This document shows, one piece after another, positions 9,938 through 19,049 of a stretch of DNA of 64,000 nt. Each line of letters begins with the position of its first letter. The stretch's first letter is position 1. This stretch comes from Wolbachia endosymbiont of Tyrophagus putrescentiae (GTDB lineage Bacteria; Pseudomonadota; Alphaproteobacteria; Rickettsiales; Anaplasmataceae), in assembly GCA_030441635.1 (NCBI GenBank), contig JAUEMM010000002.1, positions 1 through 64,000 on the forward strand, given 5' to 3'. The position numbers and the translations under genes are program-made. The notes under the pieces were generated by a model, which saw only the letters and a program-made list of their open reading frames with translations, did not search any database and was not told the origin of the DNA.

Positions 9938-12748
9938 CTACACTAGCTTGCATAGATATTGCTTAAGATATTTTCCGGTAACGCTTTCTGGTATATCTAC
10001 TATTGCTTCCGGAGTTCCTGTTGCTACTATCATTCCCCCTTTCGCTCCACCTTGTGGACCTATGTCCACTATATAATCTGCCGTTTTTATAACATGTAAA
10101 TTATGCTCGATGACTATCACTGTATTACCCATGTCAACTAGCTTATGGAGTATCTTTAACAAGTTATTTATGTCTTCAAAATGTAACCCGGTTGTCGGCT
10201 CATCTAGGATATATAGAGTCTTTCCTGTAGATCGTTTTGATAGCTCCTTAGAAAGCTTGATTCTTTGTGCTTCTCCTCCAGAGAGAGTAGTAGACGATTG
10301 CCCAAGTTTAATATATCCGAGCCCCACCTCCTGAAGAGATATCAATTTTTCTCTAACTAAATGAAGATTTTCAAAAAAATCGCAGGCTTGGTCTATTGTC
10401 ATATTGAGTACATCAGAGATTGATTTCTCTTTGTAAGTAACTTCAAGCGTCTCTCGATTATATCTTCTACCCTTACATTGCTCACACTTCACATAAACAT
10501 CAGGTAGAAAGTGCATCTCTATTTTTAAATGTCCTTCGCCCTTACAGGCTTCGCACCTTCCACCTTTAGTATTAAACGAGAACCGTCCTACATTATATCC
10601 TCGGGCCTTTGATTCTGGAAGGTTAGCAAACCAATTTCTTATATGAGTGAATACACCTACATAAGTAGCTGGATTTGATGATGGGCTTCTTCCAATTGGA
10701 GACTGATCAACTTCTATGACTTTATCTATATATTCCAATCCTTCAATTCTGCTACATTTACCATATTTCGCAGAAGAGCCATGCATTCTATATGCTAAGT
10801 ATTTGTATAACGTATCTACTATTAAACTAGACTTTCCTCCTCCTGATATTCCGGTGACACAAATAAAATTCCCTATCGGAAATTTAACATTTACATTCTT
10901 CAAATTGTTTTCACATGCATCAAATACCTTGATGAATCTATCCGTTTGCAGTCTCCTATCACCAATGGAAATTACTCTTTGTTCGCTTAAATATTGACCT
11001 GTTATACTCTCCGTGCTTTTCACTATTTGTTGTGGGGTGCCTTCTGCAACTATTTTTCCACCATTAACACCTGCGCCTGGACCAATATCAATAACATGAT
11101 CTGCGGCCATTATTGTATCTTCATCGTGTTCAACGACAATTACAGTGTTACCTATATCTCTCAAGTTTTTAAGTGTATCAATTAATCGATCATTGTCGCA
11201 TTGATGCAGGCCAATAGATGGCTCATCTAACACATACAAAACGCCTGTGAGTCCCGAACCAATTTGCGAAGCAAGCCTTATTCTTTGACTTTCACCACCT
11301 GAAAGAGTACTAGATTCGCGATCGATTGTTAAATATTCAAGCCCTACATCCTTTAGAAAAGTTAACCTCTTTATTATCTCATTTAATATTTTCTCCGAGA
11401 TTTGTTTTTGTTGTTCTGTTAGCTTTTCTGGTAACTTCTTGAACCAATCAAGAGATTCGTCAACACTGAGTCTTGCCACCTCCCCTACATGTTTATCGTT
11501 AAGTTTAACCGTAAGTGCTTCTTTTTTTAATCTAAAACCATTACATTCCTTACAATCCACCATAGAGCAATAATGATCTATAAGCTCTTCATTGTAATCC
11601 ATCTGGCCTTCTAATATACGAACTAAGCCTTCAAACCTTGGCTCTCTAGAGCCAAAAAGTATTGCATCCTTTGCTTCTTGACTGATGCCTTTCCATGGAA
11701 CATCAAGACTAAATTTGTATATTTTAGCTAATGATAAAACGGCATCTTGCAAAAACCTCTGCTTCGCCTGCGCATTATTGAATATCGGTCCTATGGGTTT
11801 CAAAGCACCTTCAGATATTGAAAGGGTTTCATCAGGTACAATCAGTTTTGTGTCAACACTTAGCCTTCTACCAAGGCCGTTACATTCACTACACGCACCA
11901 TATGGGCTATTAAAGGAGAATAACCTTGGCTCCACTTCTTCAAGAGTAAATCCAGACTCCGGGCAAGCAAAATTTTCTGAAAAGGTAAATATTTGACCGT
12001 TTTTGTATTCTGAATTATGATCTTCGGGTAAGCTGACAATCTCTACATATATCAAACCACTGCCAAGCTTCAGCGCCGATTCTACACTACTCGGCAAGCG
12101 ATTACCTACATCCTCTGATATTGACACTCTATCCACAACAACTGATATGTTGTGCTTCTTATTTTTATCCAATTTAGGCAGATCTTCTATGCCATATACT
12201 TCACCGTTTACTTTTAATCTAACGTAACCTTGTTTTTTGATTTCCGATATCTCTTTAAGGTGCTCACCTTTTCTACCACGCACAATTGGTGCAAGTATGT
12301 ATATTTTAGTTTCAACAGGCAATGCAACTATAGCATCTACAATCTGAGATATGGTCTGCTTAGATATTGGCAGTCCAGTTGCAGGTGAGTAAGGAATACC
12401 TATTCGTGCATATATTAAGCGTAAGTAGTCATAAATTTCAGTGACAGTACCAACCGTTGATCTCGGATTTTTTGAAATTGATTTCTGGTTAATAGATATG
12501 GCGGGTGAAAGGCCAGTTATTGACTCAACATCTGGTTTATCTTGAATATTAAGGAATTGGCGTGCATAAGCTGACAAACTTTCTACATACCTTCGTTGTC
12601 CTTCTGCATAGATCGTATCAAATGCTAAACTCGATTTACCAGAACCACTGAGCCCAGTAATAACGACTAACTTATTTTTTGGTATATTAACATCTACACC
12701 TTGCAGATTATGCTCTCTCGCATTTTTAACCCTTATGAAATCATCCAT
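9938..12748 (-). CDS. uvrA: Excinuclease ABC subunit A
   Basis: UvrA is the damage-recognition ATPase of nucleotide excision repair, loading UvrB onto lesions. The 936-residue protein has the two ABC-type halves: the first Walker A in [17 protein letters not shown] (about residues 30-46), the first signature in [18 protein letters not shown], the second Walker A in [17 protein letters not shown] and the second signature in [17 protein letters not shown]. The zinc-finger cysteines are visible ([20 protein letters not shown], and [15 protein letters not shown]). Length matches the family (about 940). The gene stands alone on the minus strand, divergent from a GNAT acetyltransferase 83 bp away. 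Confidence 0.97.
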   Translation of the reverse strand: MDDFIRVKNAREHNLQGVDVNIPKNKLVVITGLSGSGKSSLAFDTIYAEGQRRYVESLSAYARQFLNIQDKPDVESITGLSPAISINQKSISKNPRSTVGTVTEIYDYLRLIYARIGIPYSPATGLPISKQTISQIVDAIVALPVETKIYILAPIVRGRKGEHLKEISEIKKQGYVRLKVNGEVYGIEDLPKLDKNKKHNISVVVDRVSISEDVGNRLPSSVESALKLGSGLIYVEIVSLPEDHNSEYKNGQIFTFSENFACPESGFTLEEVEPRLFSFNSPYGACSECNGLGRRLSVDTKLIVPDETLSISEGALKPIGPIFNNAQAKQRFLQDAVLSLAKIYKFSLDVPWKGISQEAKDAILFGSREPRFEGLVRILEGQMDYNEELIDHYCSMVDCKECNGFRLKKEALTVKLNDKHVGEVARLSVDESLDWFKKLPEKLTEQQKQISEKILNEIIKRLTFLKDVGLEYLTIDRESSTLSGGESQRIRLASQIGSGLTGVLYVLDEPSIGLHQCDNDRLIDTLKNLRDIGNTVIVVEHDEDTIMAADHVIDIGPGAGVNGGKIVAEGTPQQIVKSTESITGQYLSEQRVISIGDRRLQTDRFIKVFDACENNLKNVNVKFPIGNFICVTGISGGGKSSLIVDTLYKYLAYRMHGSSAKYGKCSRIEGLEYIDKVIEVDQSPIGRSPSSNPATYVGVFTHIRNWFANLPESKARGYNVGRFSFNTKGGRCEACKGEGHLKIEMHFLPDVYVKCEQCKGRRYNRETLEVTYKEKSISDVLNMTIDQACDFFENLHLVREKLISLQEVGLGYIKLGQSSTTLSGGEAQRIKLSKELSKRSTGKTLYILDEPTTGLHFEDINNLLKILHKLVDMGNTVIVIEHNLHVIKTADYIVDIGPQGGAKGGMIVATGTPEAIVDIPESVTGKYLKQYLCKLV

Positions 12749-12831
12749 ATTTTTGTATACATAAATTTTAAAGTTATTATATACATAAAATATATGAATT
12801 TGTATGAGTACTTTGTCTATACTTAATTATT

Positions 12832-13353
12832 ATGATCACATTTACATTATTAAAAAAAGAACACTTTCCACTGCTACTAAAATGGCTTGAGGCACCTCAT
12901 GTGAAGCTATGGTGGGATAAAGACATACACTGGACAATAGAATTAATTGAAAGAAAATATAGCGATTATACCAAAAGATTTAAACGGTTAGTGCCGGCAA
13001 CTGAAACGATTGAAAAGCCAATGCACGCTTTTATTATCAACTTCAATGAAGTAAATATTGGCTATATTCAATATTACAGCAAACATGATTTTCCACCTAC
13101 AATACCTCATCTCCCTGAGAGCTGTGCCGCTATAGACTGGTATATCGGTGAACCGGCCTATATAGGCAGAGGAATTGGTACACAAGTTTTGAGTATATTT
13201 TTAGATGAGTTTGTTTTTAAAAATTTTGAGTATGCCTTTATTGACTCAAATACATCTAACATTGGTGCAATTCGCGTTTATGAAAAAGCTGGATTCAAAA
13301 AGATTAGAGAAGACAGTGATGTTACTTTAATGCTCAAAAGAGCTTGCAGTTAA
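12832..13353 (+). CDS. GNAT-family N-acetyltransferase
   Basis: The 173-residue protein fits the GNAT fold and most resembles the aminoglycoside 6'-acetyltransferase-like branch (Acetyltransf_8 type), with the opening ITFTLLKKEHFPLLLKWLEAPHVKLWW and the central AAIDWYIGEP. The acetyl-CoA pyrophosphate loop is GRGIGTQVL (about residues 117-125), followed by SNTSNIGAIRVYEKAGFKKI, typical of the last GNAT motif. Substrate is unknown; in this branch drug, polyamine-like or protein substrates all occur. It is a single gene between uvrA and rpmE. Confidence 0.82.
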   Translation: MITFTLLKKEHFPLLLKWLEAPHVKLWWDKDIHWTIELIERKYSDYTKRFKRLVPATETIEKPMHAFIINFNEVNIGYIQYYSKHDFPPTIPHLPESCAAIDWYIGEPAYIGRGIGTQVLSIFLDEFVFKNFEYAFIDSNTSNIGAIRVYEKAGFKKIREDSDVTLMLKRACS

Positions 13354-13458
13354 CTGTAATACGGTCTACATTTAAAGCTTTTTCGTTACCATACTTTGTT
13401 ATTGACTTAGAAAATCAAAATGCTTAACATATTAGTTGGTCAGGGATCAAAAATAACA

Positions 13459-13677
13459 ATGGCAACAAATAATATTGACTATCATAAGATTACTATAGTT
13501 ATGACAAATGGTGAAGAATTTGAAACTCGTTCTACCTATGGAAAAGAAGGTGATAAGATAAAACTCGATAGAGATCCTTTAACCCATCCTGCATGGACAG
13601 GAAGCCTAACGAGTGGAGCAGCAAGCAAAACCAGTAGGTTAGCTAAGTTCAATGATAAGTATGGAGATATTTTTTAA
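13459..13677 (+). CDS. rpmE: 50S ribosomal protein bL31
   Basis: bL31 bridges the ribosomal subunits. The 72-residue form from ATG 13459 (MATNNIDYHKITIVMTNGEEFETRST) matches the family start and length; the longer frame from 13420 adds 13 non-conserved residues. The conserved end HPAWTGSLTSGAASKTSRLAKFNDKYGDIF is clear. No zinc-binding cysteines are present, so it is the C-minus form. nadK follows 18 bp downstream and is probably co-transcribed. Confidence 0.9.
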   Translation: MATNNIDYHKITIVMTNGEEFETRSTYGKEGDKIKLDRDPLTHPAWTGSLTSGAASKTSRLAKFNDKYGDIF

Positions 13678-13695
13678 TTTTCCACTTATATTTGA

Positions 13696-14466
13696 ATGAT
13701 AGGCTATGTTGCTTCTGAGTCACCAAAGTCGCAGGAGATTTCTCAGCTTCTAGAAGCTTTTGGGTTTATCAATATTGCGGAAGACAATAAATCTAAGGTT
13801 GATATACTCATAGTAGTTGGTGGTGATGGCTTTATGTTACGCACTCTACATAACTACATTATAGGTAATGGTAATATACATGTATATGGCATAAACACCG
13901 GCAACGTCGGATTTTTAATGAATAAATACAAAGAGAACATTATCGACTGTATAAAACATGCAATTCCTACCAAGTTAACTCTGCTAAACATGGAGGCTGT
14001 AGATACACACAACAAAAAATATTATTACACAGCAGTAAATGAAGTATATGTTTTCAGAAGAACAAATCAAATAGTGGAAATGAATGTGACTATTAACAAT
14101 AAGTTGAAAATAGAAAAACTCAGAGGAGATGGAATAATATTATCTACTCCAACAGGAAGTACTGCATATAATTTATCTGCTGGTGGGCCAATTCTGCCAT
14201 TAAATTCGAATTTGCTGGCATTGACATCTATAAACAGCTATCATCCAAGACATTGGAATGGTGCATTGATATCAAACGACACAGTAGTGCAGCTTGATAT
14301 CAATAATGTAGAAAATCGCCCAGCAATTGTAGTTGCAGACTATAAGGAATTTCATGACATATCACAAATAAAAATACATAAAGACCAGGAAAATACAGTA
14401 ACATTGCTTTTCGATAGAGATTATTCACTAGACGAGAGAATATTTGACAAGCAGTTCTTATATTAA
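13696..14466 (+). CDS. nadK: NAD kinase
   Basis: NadK phosphorylates NAD to NADP. The 256-residue protein shows the GGDG motif (LIVVGGDGFMLRTLHNY, about residues 40-46) with the catalytic aspartate, the NTGNVGFLMN segment (the NxGxxGFL motif), the NE motif in AVNEVYVFR, and the glycine/serine-rich site GDGIILSTPTGSTAYNLSAGGPI. All catalytic elements are intact and the length is typical. It follows rpmE closely. Confidence 0.95.
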   Translation: MIGYVASESPKSQEISQLLEAFGFINIAEDNKSKVDILIVVGGDGFMLRTLHNYIIGNGNIHVYGINTGNVGFLMNKYKENIIDCIKHAIPTKLTLLNMEAVDTHNKKYYYTAVNEVYVFRRTNQIVEMNVTINNKLKIEKLRGDGIILSTPTGSTAYNLSAGGPILPLNSNLLALTSINSYHPRHWNGALISNDTVVQLDINNVENRPAIVVADYKEFHDISQIKIHKDQENTVTLLFDRDYSLDERIFDKQFLY

Positions 14467-14550
14467 AATACTACGTAAACTAGCATTTACCATATTTTAA
14501 TAACTGTGATGTAATCAACACAACATTGTAATTAATTTTTTGGAGTAGAT

Positions 14551-15744
14551 ATGCTAACATCACCACCTAGAGGACAAAATTCAAACAACGGTCAATCACC
14601 GACCCCTCCATCTAGCACCTCTAGTTTAAATGGCAATGGATCTGATAGCACTGTTATTGTTAGCAGCTGTCCTAATAGCTCTGGTGATGAGAGCGAAAAC
14701 CTTACTCACACAACTGTTCAACACAATAGGCATCAATCACAAAATATAACCTCAACTGCACGATCTACCAATGAAAACAGAAAAAATCCGATACCACCTG
14801 CTCCTAATCCTTCTCAAACAAAAGGCAGAGAAGAAGAGCAGCTTTGGGAACAGCCAAATTCTCGCATGAATTATGCAGCAGGCAGCTCAACAAATAGATT
14901 CTGGCAAAAATTCAAGTACCTACTAGAGAAGAAAAAGGTTACTGTACCTTTCACAGCGCTAGTAACAATGTTATGTGTCGCATATGTAACTAAGCCATCT
15001 ACTAAATTCATTGAATTGATGATGGTAAACAACGGATTGAATGCCTTGACTATACTTGGTGGTGCAATGCTAGCGTTTTTCGCACTTTCTTTATGCTGGA
15101 CACTAATCCAAAGCACTATAATGAAAGAACATAAAATTACAAAAAGAGACCTTGAACCAGTCTTGAATGAGGTAAAAAACAATTTACCAGACAATGAGAT
15201 TATACAATACATAACAGTAGATCAAAGTAACGGTAAACGTTCCTATTTTGAATTGCATACACTTCAAGCACCAGTAGATAAGATCACTATTATCGATGGA
15301 AAAGACAAAATTAAAGGATATTTTCTTTCTGATTCGCTAACCGCCATATTTAAGAACAGGATAGCAGTGCCTATTTTACTCACCGCTGTTGTCTTTGGAA
15401 ATATAGCTTTTCCTTTAGTTCATTCTGGAGTTAGCCTGGAAAATCTTCTTAATCCATCAGTGTATGCAGGGGCATATGTAAATCCTCATTCAGTAATAGT
15501 ATTATCATCACTAGCTCTTATCATGGTGGCATGTTGTATCTTATATAATATTTATAATACGAACTCTGAACAAAAAATATGTTTACATAATAAGAATAAT
15601 GCTGAGCCTAAAAAGGCTAATGAACAATTTGTAGAGTCTATTGAGAAAGTGTTAAGTGATAAAGCTAAAGTGCCTTCAAGAATAACAAAAATACAAGTTT
15701 ATTACTCAGGATCTAATGATCCAATTCTTTTCTCTGTTAGTTAA
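14551..15744 (+). CDS. Orphan multi-span membrane protein with Ser/Asn/Pro-rich N-terminus
   Basis: No family is recognised. A good ribosome binding site (GGAG 7 nt before the ATG) supports the start. Residues 1-115 are low-complexity and probably disordered, rich in S, N, P, T and Q. After a basic patch (WQKFKYLLEKKKV) come four hydrophobic segments at about 133-148, 158-180 (ALTILGGAMLAFFALSLCW), 270-290 and 308-330 (VIVLSSLALIMVACCILYNI). A soluble domain lies between spans two and three (about 185-265). The C-terminal ~65 residues are soluble and lysine-rich. The long polar N-terminus on a membrane anchor is compatible with an exposed or host-facing protein, but nothing in the sequence proves that. 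Confidence 0.7.
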   Translation: MLTSPPRGQNSNNGQSPTPPSSTSSLNGNGSDSTVIVSSCPNSSGDESENLTHTTVQHNRHQSQNITSTARSTNENRKNPIPPAPNPSQTKGREEEQLWEQPNSRMNYAAGSSTNRFWQKFKYLLEKKKVTVPFTALVTMLCVAYVTKPSTKFIELMMVNNGLNALTILGGAMLAFFALSLCWTLIQSTIMKEHKITKRDLEPVLNEVKNNLPDNEIIQYITVDQSNGKRSYFELHTLQAPVDKITIIDGKDKIKGYFLSDSLTAIFKNRIAVPILLTAVVFGNIAFPLVHSGVSLENLLNPSVYAGAYVNPHSVIVLSSLALIMVACCILYNIYNTNSEQKICLHNKNNAEPKKANEQFVESIEKVLSDKAKVPSRITKIQVYYSGSNDPILFSVS

Positions 15745-15758
15745 TTTTTGAATGCAAG

Positions 15759-15784
15759 GGTAAACTCCTTTATTGGGGTTTACC
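15759..15784. terminator. Hairpin terminator shared by convergent genes
   Basis: GGTAAACTCC (15759-15768) pairs with GGGGTTTACC (15775-15784), a 10-bp stem with one G-T pair, around the loop TTTATT. It is followed by TTACTTGTT on the plus strand and has an A/T-rich flank on the other side. It lies exactly in the 47-bp gap between the stops of the orphan membrane protein and dnaB, so it can serve both strands. Confidence 0.6.
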
Positions 15785-15791
15785 TTACTTG

Positions 15792-17231
15792 TTAATCACT
15801 AAAATTATATCTCTCTGTATAGTCTTTGAACATACCCCTGTTAGAGTCAAAATATAGTTTAACATTTCCAATAGGTCCATTCCTTTGTTTTGCAACAATC
15901 AGTTCTGCAACGTTCCTAATCTTTTCCATTTTCTCTTGCCATTCTCTGTGCTTATTGCTGCCTTCACTCGGTTGTTTTCTCAATTCGTAATATTCTTCTC
16001 TATATAAAAACATAACTATATCTGCATCTTGCTCTATACTTCCAGAATCACGCAAATCGGCAAGCTGTGGTTTTTTGTCATCTCTCTGTTCAACAGAACG
16101 AGAAAGCTGTGAAAGTGCAACAATGGGGATATTCAACTCTTTCGCAATTGCTTTTAACCCTTGTGTTACCTCTGATATTTCCTGCACCCTGTTTTCATTA
16201 CTTCTTCTCGTTGTTCCTCTGATGAGCTGAAGATAGTCAATAAATACAATCTCTACATTATATAGTTGATATAACAATCTTATTCTGGTACGCAAAGCAC
16301 TGATCGATAGTGCCGGAGTATCATCTATTATAAAAGGCAATTCAGACAATTTTGTACTAGTATCAATAAATTCATGCAATTCAAAATCACTAATTTTGCC
16401 TGTCAGAGCTTTATAGTAACTGATACCAGAATCAATGGTAACCAATCTCGCAGTTAGCTGCTCTGCTGACATTTCAAGTGAAAAAAACGCAACGTAGCGT
16501 TGTTTTTGTTGTAAAATTTTACAAGCGTTAAGAGCAATGTTAAGTGCCAGTGCCGTTTTACCCATAGAAGGCCTTGCAGCTATGATTAACAGATCTGACT
16601 TTTGCAGACCGCCTAGCAAGCTATTTAAATCCTGAAGTCCTGTGGTAATACCCAACGCTTCTGGATTTTGTTTCAGGAGGCTAATTTTTTCAACTACATC
16701 TTTGATCGAACTTGCAAGCTTGATATATGTCTTTTCACCCTGCTTTTTTACTGCTAAGTTAAACAATTTTGTCATTGCTTGCTCAATTTGAGTTTGTGCT
16801 GGATTTTCGATGTCATAATTATAGCTATCGTCAATTATCTCTTGCCCAAGCTTAATTAAACATCTCCTTAAGTAAGCATCACGAATTATTTTGGTTAAAC
16901 TATATATATCAAGAGCGATACTTGCTTTTGCTGCAAGTTTTGCTAAATATTCAACACCTCCACAATCTGTAAATGCCTGATTGTTCTCAAAAAACATCTT
17001 TAAGCTCAGCTCATTAGCAACAATCCCATGTTTTCTAGTCTTAGATATTTGAGTAAAGATACTCTGATGCAGTGGATCGTAAAAACTTTCTGCTGTGATC
17101 ATATCTTCCACCGCATCACATATTCTATTATCGCGAATCATAGCTCCTATGAGCATCTGTTCAGCCTCAAGATTATGTGGAAGTTTACATATCTCTTCGT
17201 CTAAATTTGATAAGTTAGCTAACTTATTCAT
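15792..17231 (-). CDS. dnaB: Replicative DNA helicase DnaB
   Basis: DnaB is the hexameric 5'-3' helicase of the replication fork. The 479-residue protein has the N-terminal helical domain (LPHNLEAEQMLIGAMI, about residues 18-120), a linker, and the RecA-type C-terminal domain with Walker A in IAARPSMGKTALALNIAL, Walker B in VEIVFIDYLQLI, and the DnaB motifs VALSQLSRSVEQR and DLRDSGSIEQDADIVMFLYR. Length is normal and no intein is present. It is divergent from rplU, with 137 bp between the start codons. Confidence 0.97.
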   Translation of the reverse strand: MNKLANLSNLDEEICKLPHNLEAEQMLIGAMIRDNRICDAVEDMITAESFYDPLHQSIFTQISKTRKHGIVANELSLKMFFENNQAFTDCGGVEYLAKLAAKASIALDIYSLTKIIRDAYLRRCLIKLGQEIIDDSYNYDIENPAQTQIEQAMTKLFNLAVKKQGEKTYIKLASSIKDVVEKISLLKQNPEALGITTGLQDLNSLLGGLQKSDLLIIAARPSMGKTALALNIALNACKILQQKQRYVAFFSLEMSAEQLTARLVTIDSGISYYKALTGKISDFELHEFIDTSTKLSELPFIIDDTPALSISALRTRIRLLYQLYNVEIVFIDYLQLIRGTTRRSNENRVQEISEVTQGLKAIAKELNIPIVALSQLSRSVEQRDDKKPQLADLRDSGSIEQDADIVMFLYREEYYELRKQPSEGSNKHREWQEKMEKIRNVAELIVAKQRNGPIGNVKLYFDSNRGMFKDYTERYNFSD

Positions 17232-17310
17232 GTAGTATTTTTAAATCTGTGTATAATTATATATGTGTATCTCTAAAAAAGGCCAGTCCGATTTTTACAG
17301 CAAGTTTGTG

Positions 17311-17339
17311 TTGACATTGCATATGATATTCCCTACGAT
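17311..17339 (+). promoter_or_regulatory. Sigma70-like promoter for rplU-rpmA-tRNA-Ile
   Basis: A perfect -35 TTGACA (17311-17316), a 17-bp spacer and TACGAT (17334-17339) lie 30 bp before the rplU ATG. The predicted start of transcription is near 17346, giving a leader of about 23 nt. Confidence 0.65.
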
Positions 17340-17368
17340 TGAAGTTGATAATCAGATTTATATTTATC

Positions 17369-17662
17369 ATGTTTGCGGTAATTGAAACAGGAGGAAAACA
17401 ATTCCTGGTCAAAAAAGGTAGTATAATAAAGGTAGAAAAGCTAGAAGCTGAAAAAGGGAAAGAAGTAGAAATCAAAAAAGTGGTTTGTCTTTCAAATGAT
17501 GGGTTAACCTATTCACCTAATATTACTGTTAAAGCTGAGGTGTTGGAGCAGCGTAGAGGAGAAAAGGTTATAATCTTTAAAAAGAAAAGAAGAAAGAATT
17601 ACCGTAGAAAGACAGGTCATAGACAGTATATAACTGTTCTTCGTATCAATGAGATTGGATAA
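17369..17662 (+). CDS. rplU: 50S ribosomal protein bL21
   Basis: bL21 binds 23S rRNA. The 97-residue form from ATG 17369 starts MFAVIETGGKQFLVKKG, the conserved family N-terminus; an upstream in-frame TTG at 17339 overlaps the promoter -10 and is rejected. The conserved C-terminal RNA-binding part (KVIIFKKKRRKNYRRKTGHRQ) is intact. rpmA follows 12 bp later, the usual rplU-rpmA pair. Confidence 0.96.
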   Translation: MFAVIETGGKQFLVKKGSIIKVEKLEAEKGKEVEIKKVVCLSNDGLTYSPNITVKAEVLEQRRGEKVIIFKKKRRKNYRRKTGHRQYITVLRINEIG

Positions 17663-17674
17663 GAGGTATAGGAT

Positions 17675-17935
17675 ATGGCAACTAAAAAATCAGGTGGTAG
17701 TTCCTGTAATGGTCGAGATTCCATTGGCCGTAGATTAGGAATTAAGAAAAATGGAAAAGTCATTCCTGGAAATATAATTATTCGCCAGAGGGGTACAAAA
17801 TTTCATCCTGGAAAAAACGTTGGTATGGGTAAAGATCATACAATTTTCGCTAAAATAGAAGGTTGGGTTAGCTTTAGAAGGTCAGCAAACAAGAAAACTT
17901 TTATTGACGTAACTCCTATTGAGATTTCAGCTTAA
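17675..17935 (+). CDS. rpmA: 50S ribosomal protein bL27
   Basis: bL27 reaches toward the peptidyl-transferase centre with its N-terminus. The 86-residue protein shows [24 protein letters not shown], then [29 protein letters not shown], the family signature. There is no cleavable N-terminal extension of the Firmicutes kind. It is paired with rplU upstream, and a tRNA-Ile gene begins 6 bp after its stop, so that tRNA is likely processed from the same transcript. Confidence 0.97.
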   Translation: MATKKSGGSSCNGRDSIGRRLGIKKNGKVIPGNIIIRQRGTKFHPGKNVGMGKDHTIFAKIEGWVSFRRSANKKTFIDVTPIEISA

Positions 17936-17940
17936 CATAG

Positions 17941-18014
17941 GGGCCTGTAGCTCAGGTGGTTAGAGCGCACGTCTGATAAGCGTGAGGTCGGAAGTTCAAC
18001 TCTTCCTGGGCCCA
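17941..18014 (+). tRNA. tRNA-Ile(GAU)
   Basis: A full cloverleaf: acceptor GGGCCTG/TGGGCCC (two G-T pairs), D-arm GCTC..GAGC, anticodon loop CTGATAA with anticodon GAT, and T-stem GGAAG/CTTCC with loop TTCAACT; the discriminator is A and no CCA is encoded. It lies directly behind rpmA. Confidence 0.96.
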
Positions 18015-18119
18015 TATCTCTAGGTTAAATTTAGCATCGACTTCCAGTCGTTAACTAAGACGTTGTTATATGGTATATTATTAAATTACAAAGATTATCG
18101 TTAATAATTTAACTGCGTT

Positions 18120-18938
18120 ATGTTTAACTCTTTACTAGTATTTGATATCGAAACTGTACCAGATGTTAATTCTTGCAAAAATTTGCTTGATATTAGCGAT
18201 AAAAGTAACGTTCATGAGAGAAGAGATGCTTTGACAAAATATCATCTTGAGATCACAAATGGACAAAATGATTTCTTACGCCAGCCATTTCATCAAGTTG
18301 TAGTAATCAGCTTTTTACTTTGCAGTATTAGCTATCAAAGTGGCTATGAAGTCTTTAAATTGGAGGAAATTAGATCTGGCGGAACACCACAGTCTAGCGA
18401 AAAAGATTTGGTAAAGGGTTTTTTTAACTATATAGCAGAGAAGAAGCCTCGATTAGTTTCATTTAATGGGCGCACTTTTGATATTCCTGTATTGAAATAC
18501 AGAGCTATGGTGCACGGCATCCAAGCAGAATATTTTCATAAGGCTGGAGATAAGTGGAATAGCTATAATCAAAGATACAGTAGTGATTGGCATTGTGATT
18601 TGTTAGAATCTCTCTCTGACTTTGGAGCTTCTGCAAGGATCAAAATGAATGAAGTTTGTGCAGCATTTAATCTGCCTGGTAAAATTGGCGTTGATGGATC
18701 ACAGGTTATGGATTTGTATGACAATGGTAAGATACAAGAGATAAGAGACTACTGTGAAACAGATGTAGCAAACACTTACCTAATTTACCTAAGATTTATG
18801 CATCATCAAGGTAGAATAACCACTGAAAGTTATAACAGAAGTGTAGAGGAGTTACTTGCAGAATGTGAAGGGAAAGAACATCTGCAAGAGTTCAAGCAAG
18901 AGTGGGAAATAACTTGTAAGGGTAGCTTTTATCTATAA
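18120..18938 (+). CDS. Predicted 3'-5' exonuclease of the PolB-exonuclease-like (DEDD) superfamily
   Basis: The 272-residue protein carries the three DEDD exonuclease motifs. Motif I is LVFDIETVPD (D and E near residues 8-10), motif II is SFNGRTFDIPVLKYRA (about 117-132), and motif III is YCETDVANTYLIYLRF with its aspartate near 220. It resembles the free-standing proofreading-type exonucleases (DNA_pol_B_exo2 family) found in many proteobacteria, not linked to a polymerase. The likely role is DNA or RNA 3'-end trimming or repair; substrate is not known. It is a single gene between tRNA-Ile and the HlyD-type adaptor. Confidence 0.8.
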   Translation: MFNSLLVFDIETVPDVNSCKNLLDISDKSNVHERRDALTKYHLEITNGQNDFLRQPFHQVVVISFLLCSISYQSGYEVFKLEEIRSGGTPQSSEKDLVKGFFNYIAEKKPRLVSFNGRTFDIPVLKYRAMVHGIQAEYFHKAGDKWNSYNQRYSSDWHCDLLESLSDFGASARIKMNEVCAAFNLPGKIGVDGSQVMDLYDNGKIQEIRDYCETDVANTYLIYLRFMHHQGRITTESYNRSVEELLAECEGKEHLQEFKQEWEITCKGSFYL

Positions 18939-19049
18939 TGGTTACTAAATGGTTTATTTAAATGTTTTAAAAGTTCGATAAAATACTTAAGTACTAGATT
19001 TTTTCTTTCTGTATGTTACTCATGTTAACGTGAACGTAAAGATAGCACT

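Noticed and set aside
16198..17231. Possible intein or split in dnaB, a common intein site
   Set aside because: The helicase motifs are contiguous and the length is normal.
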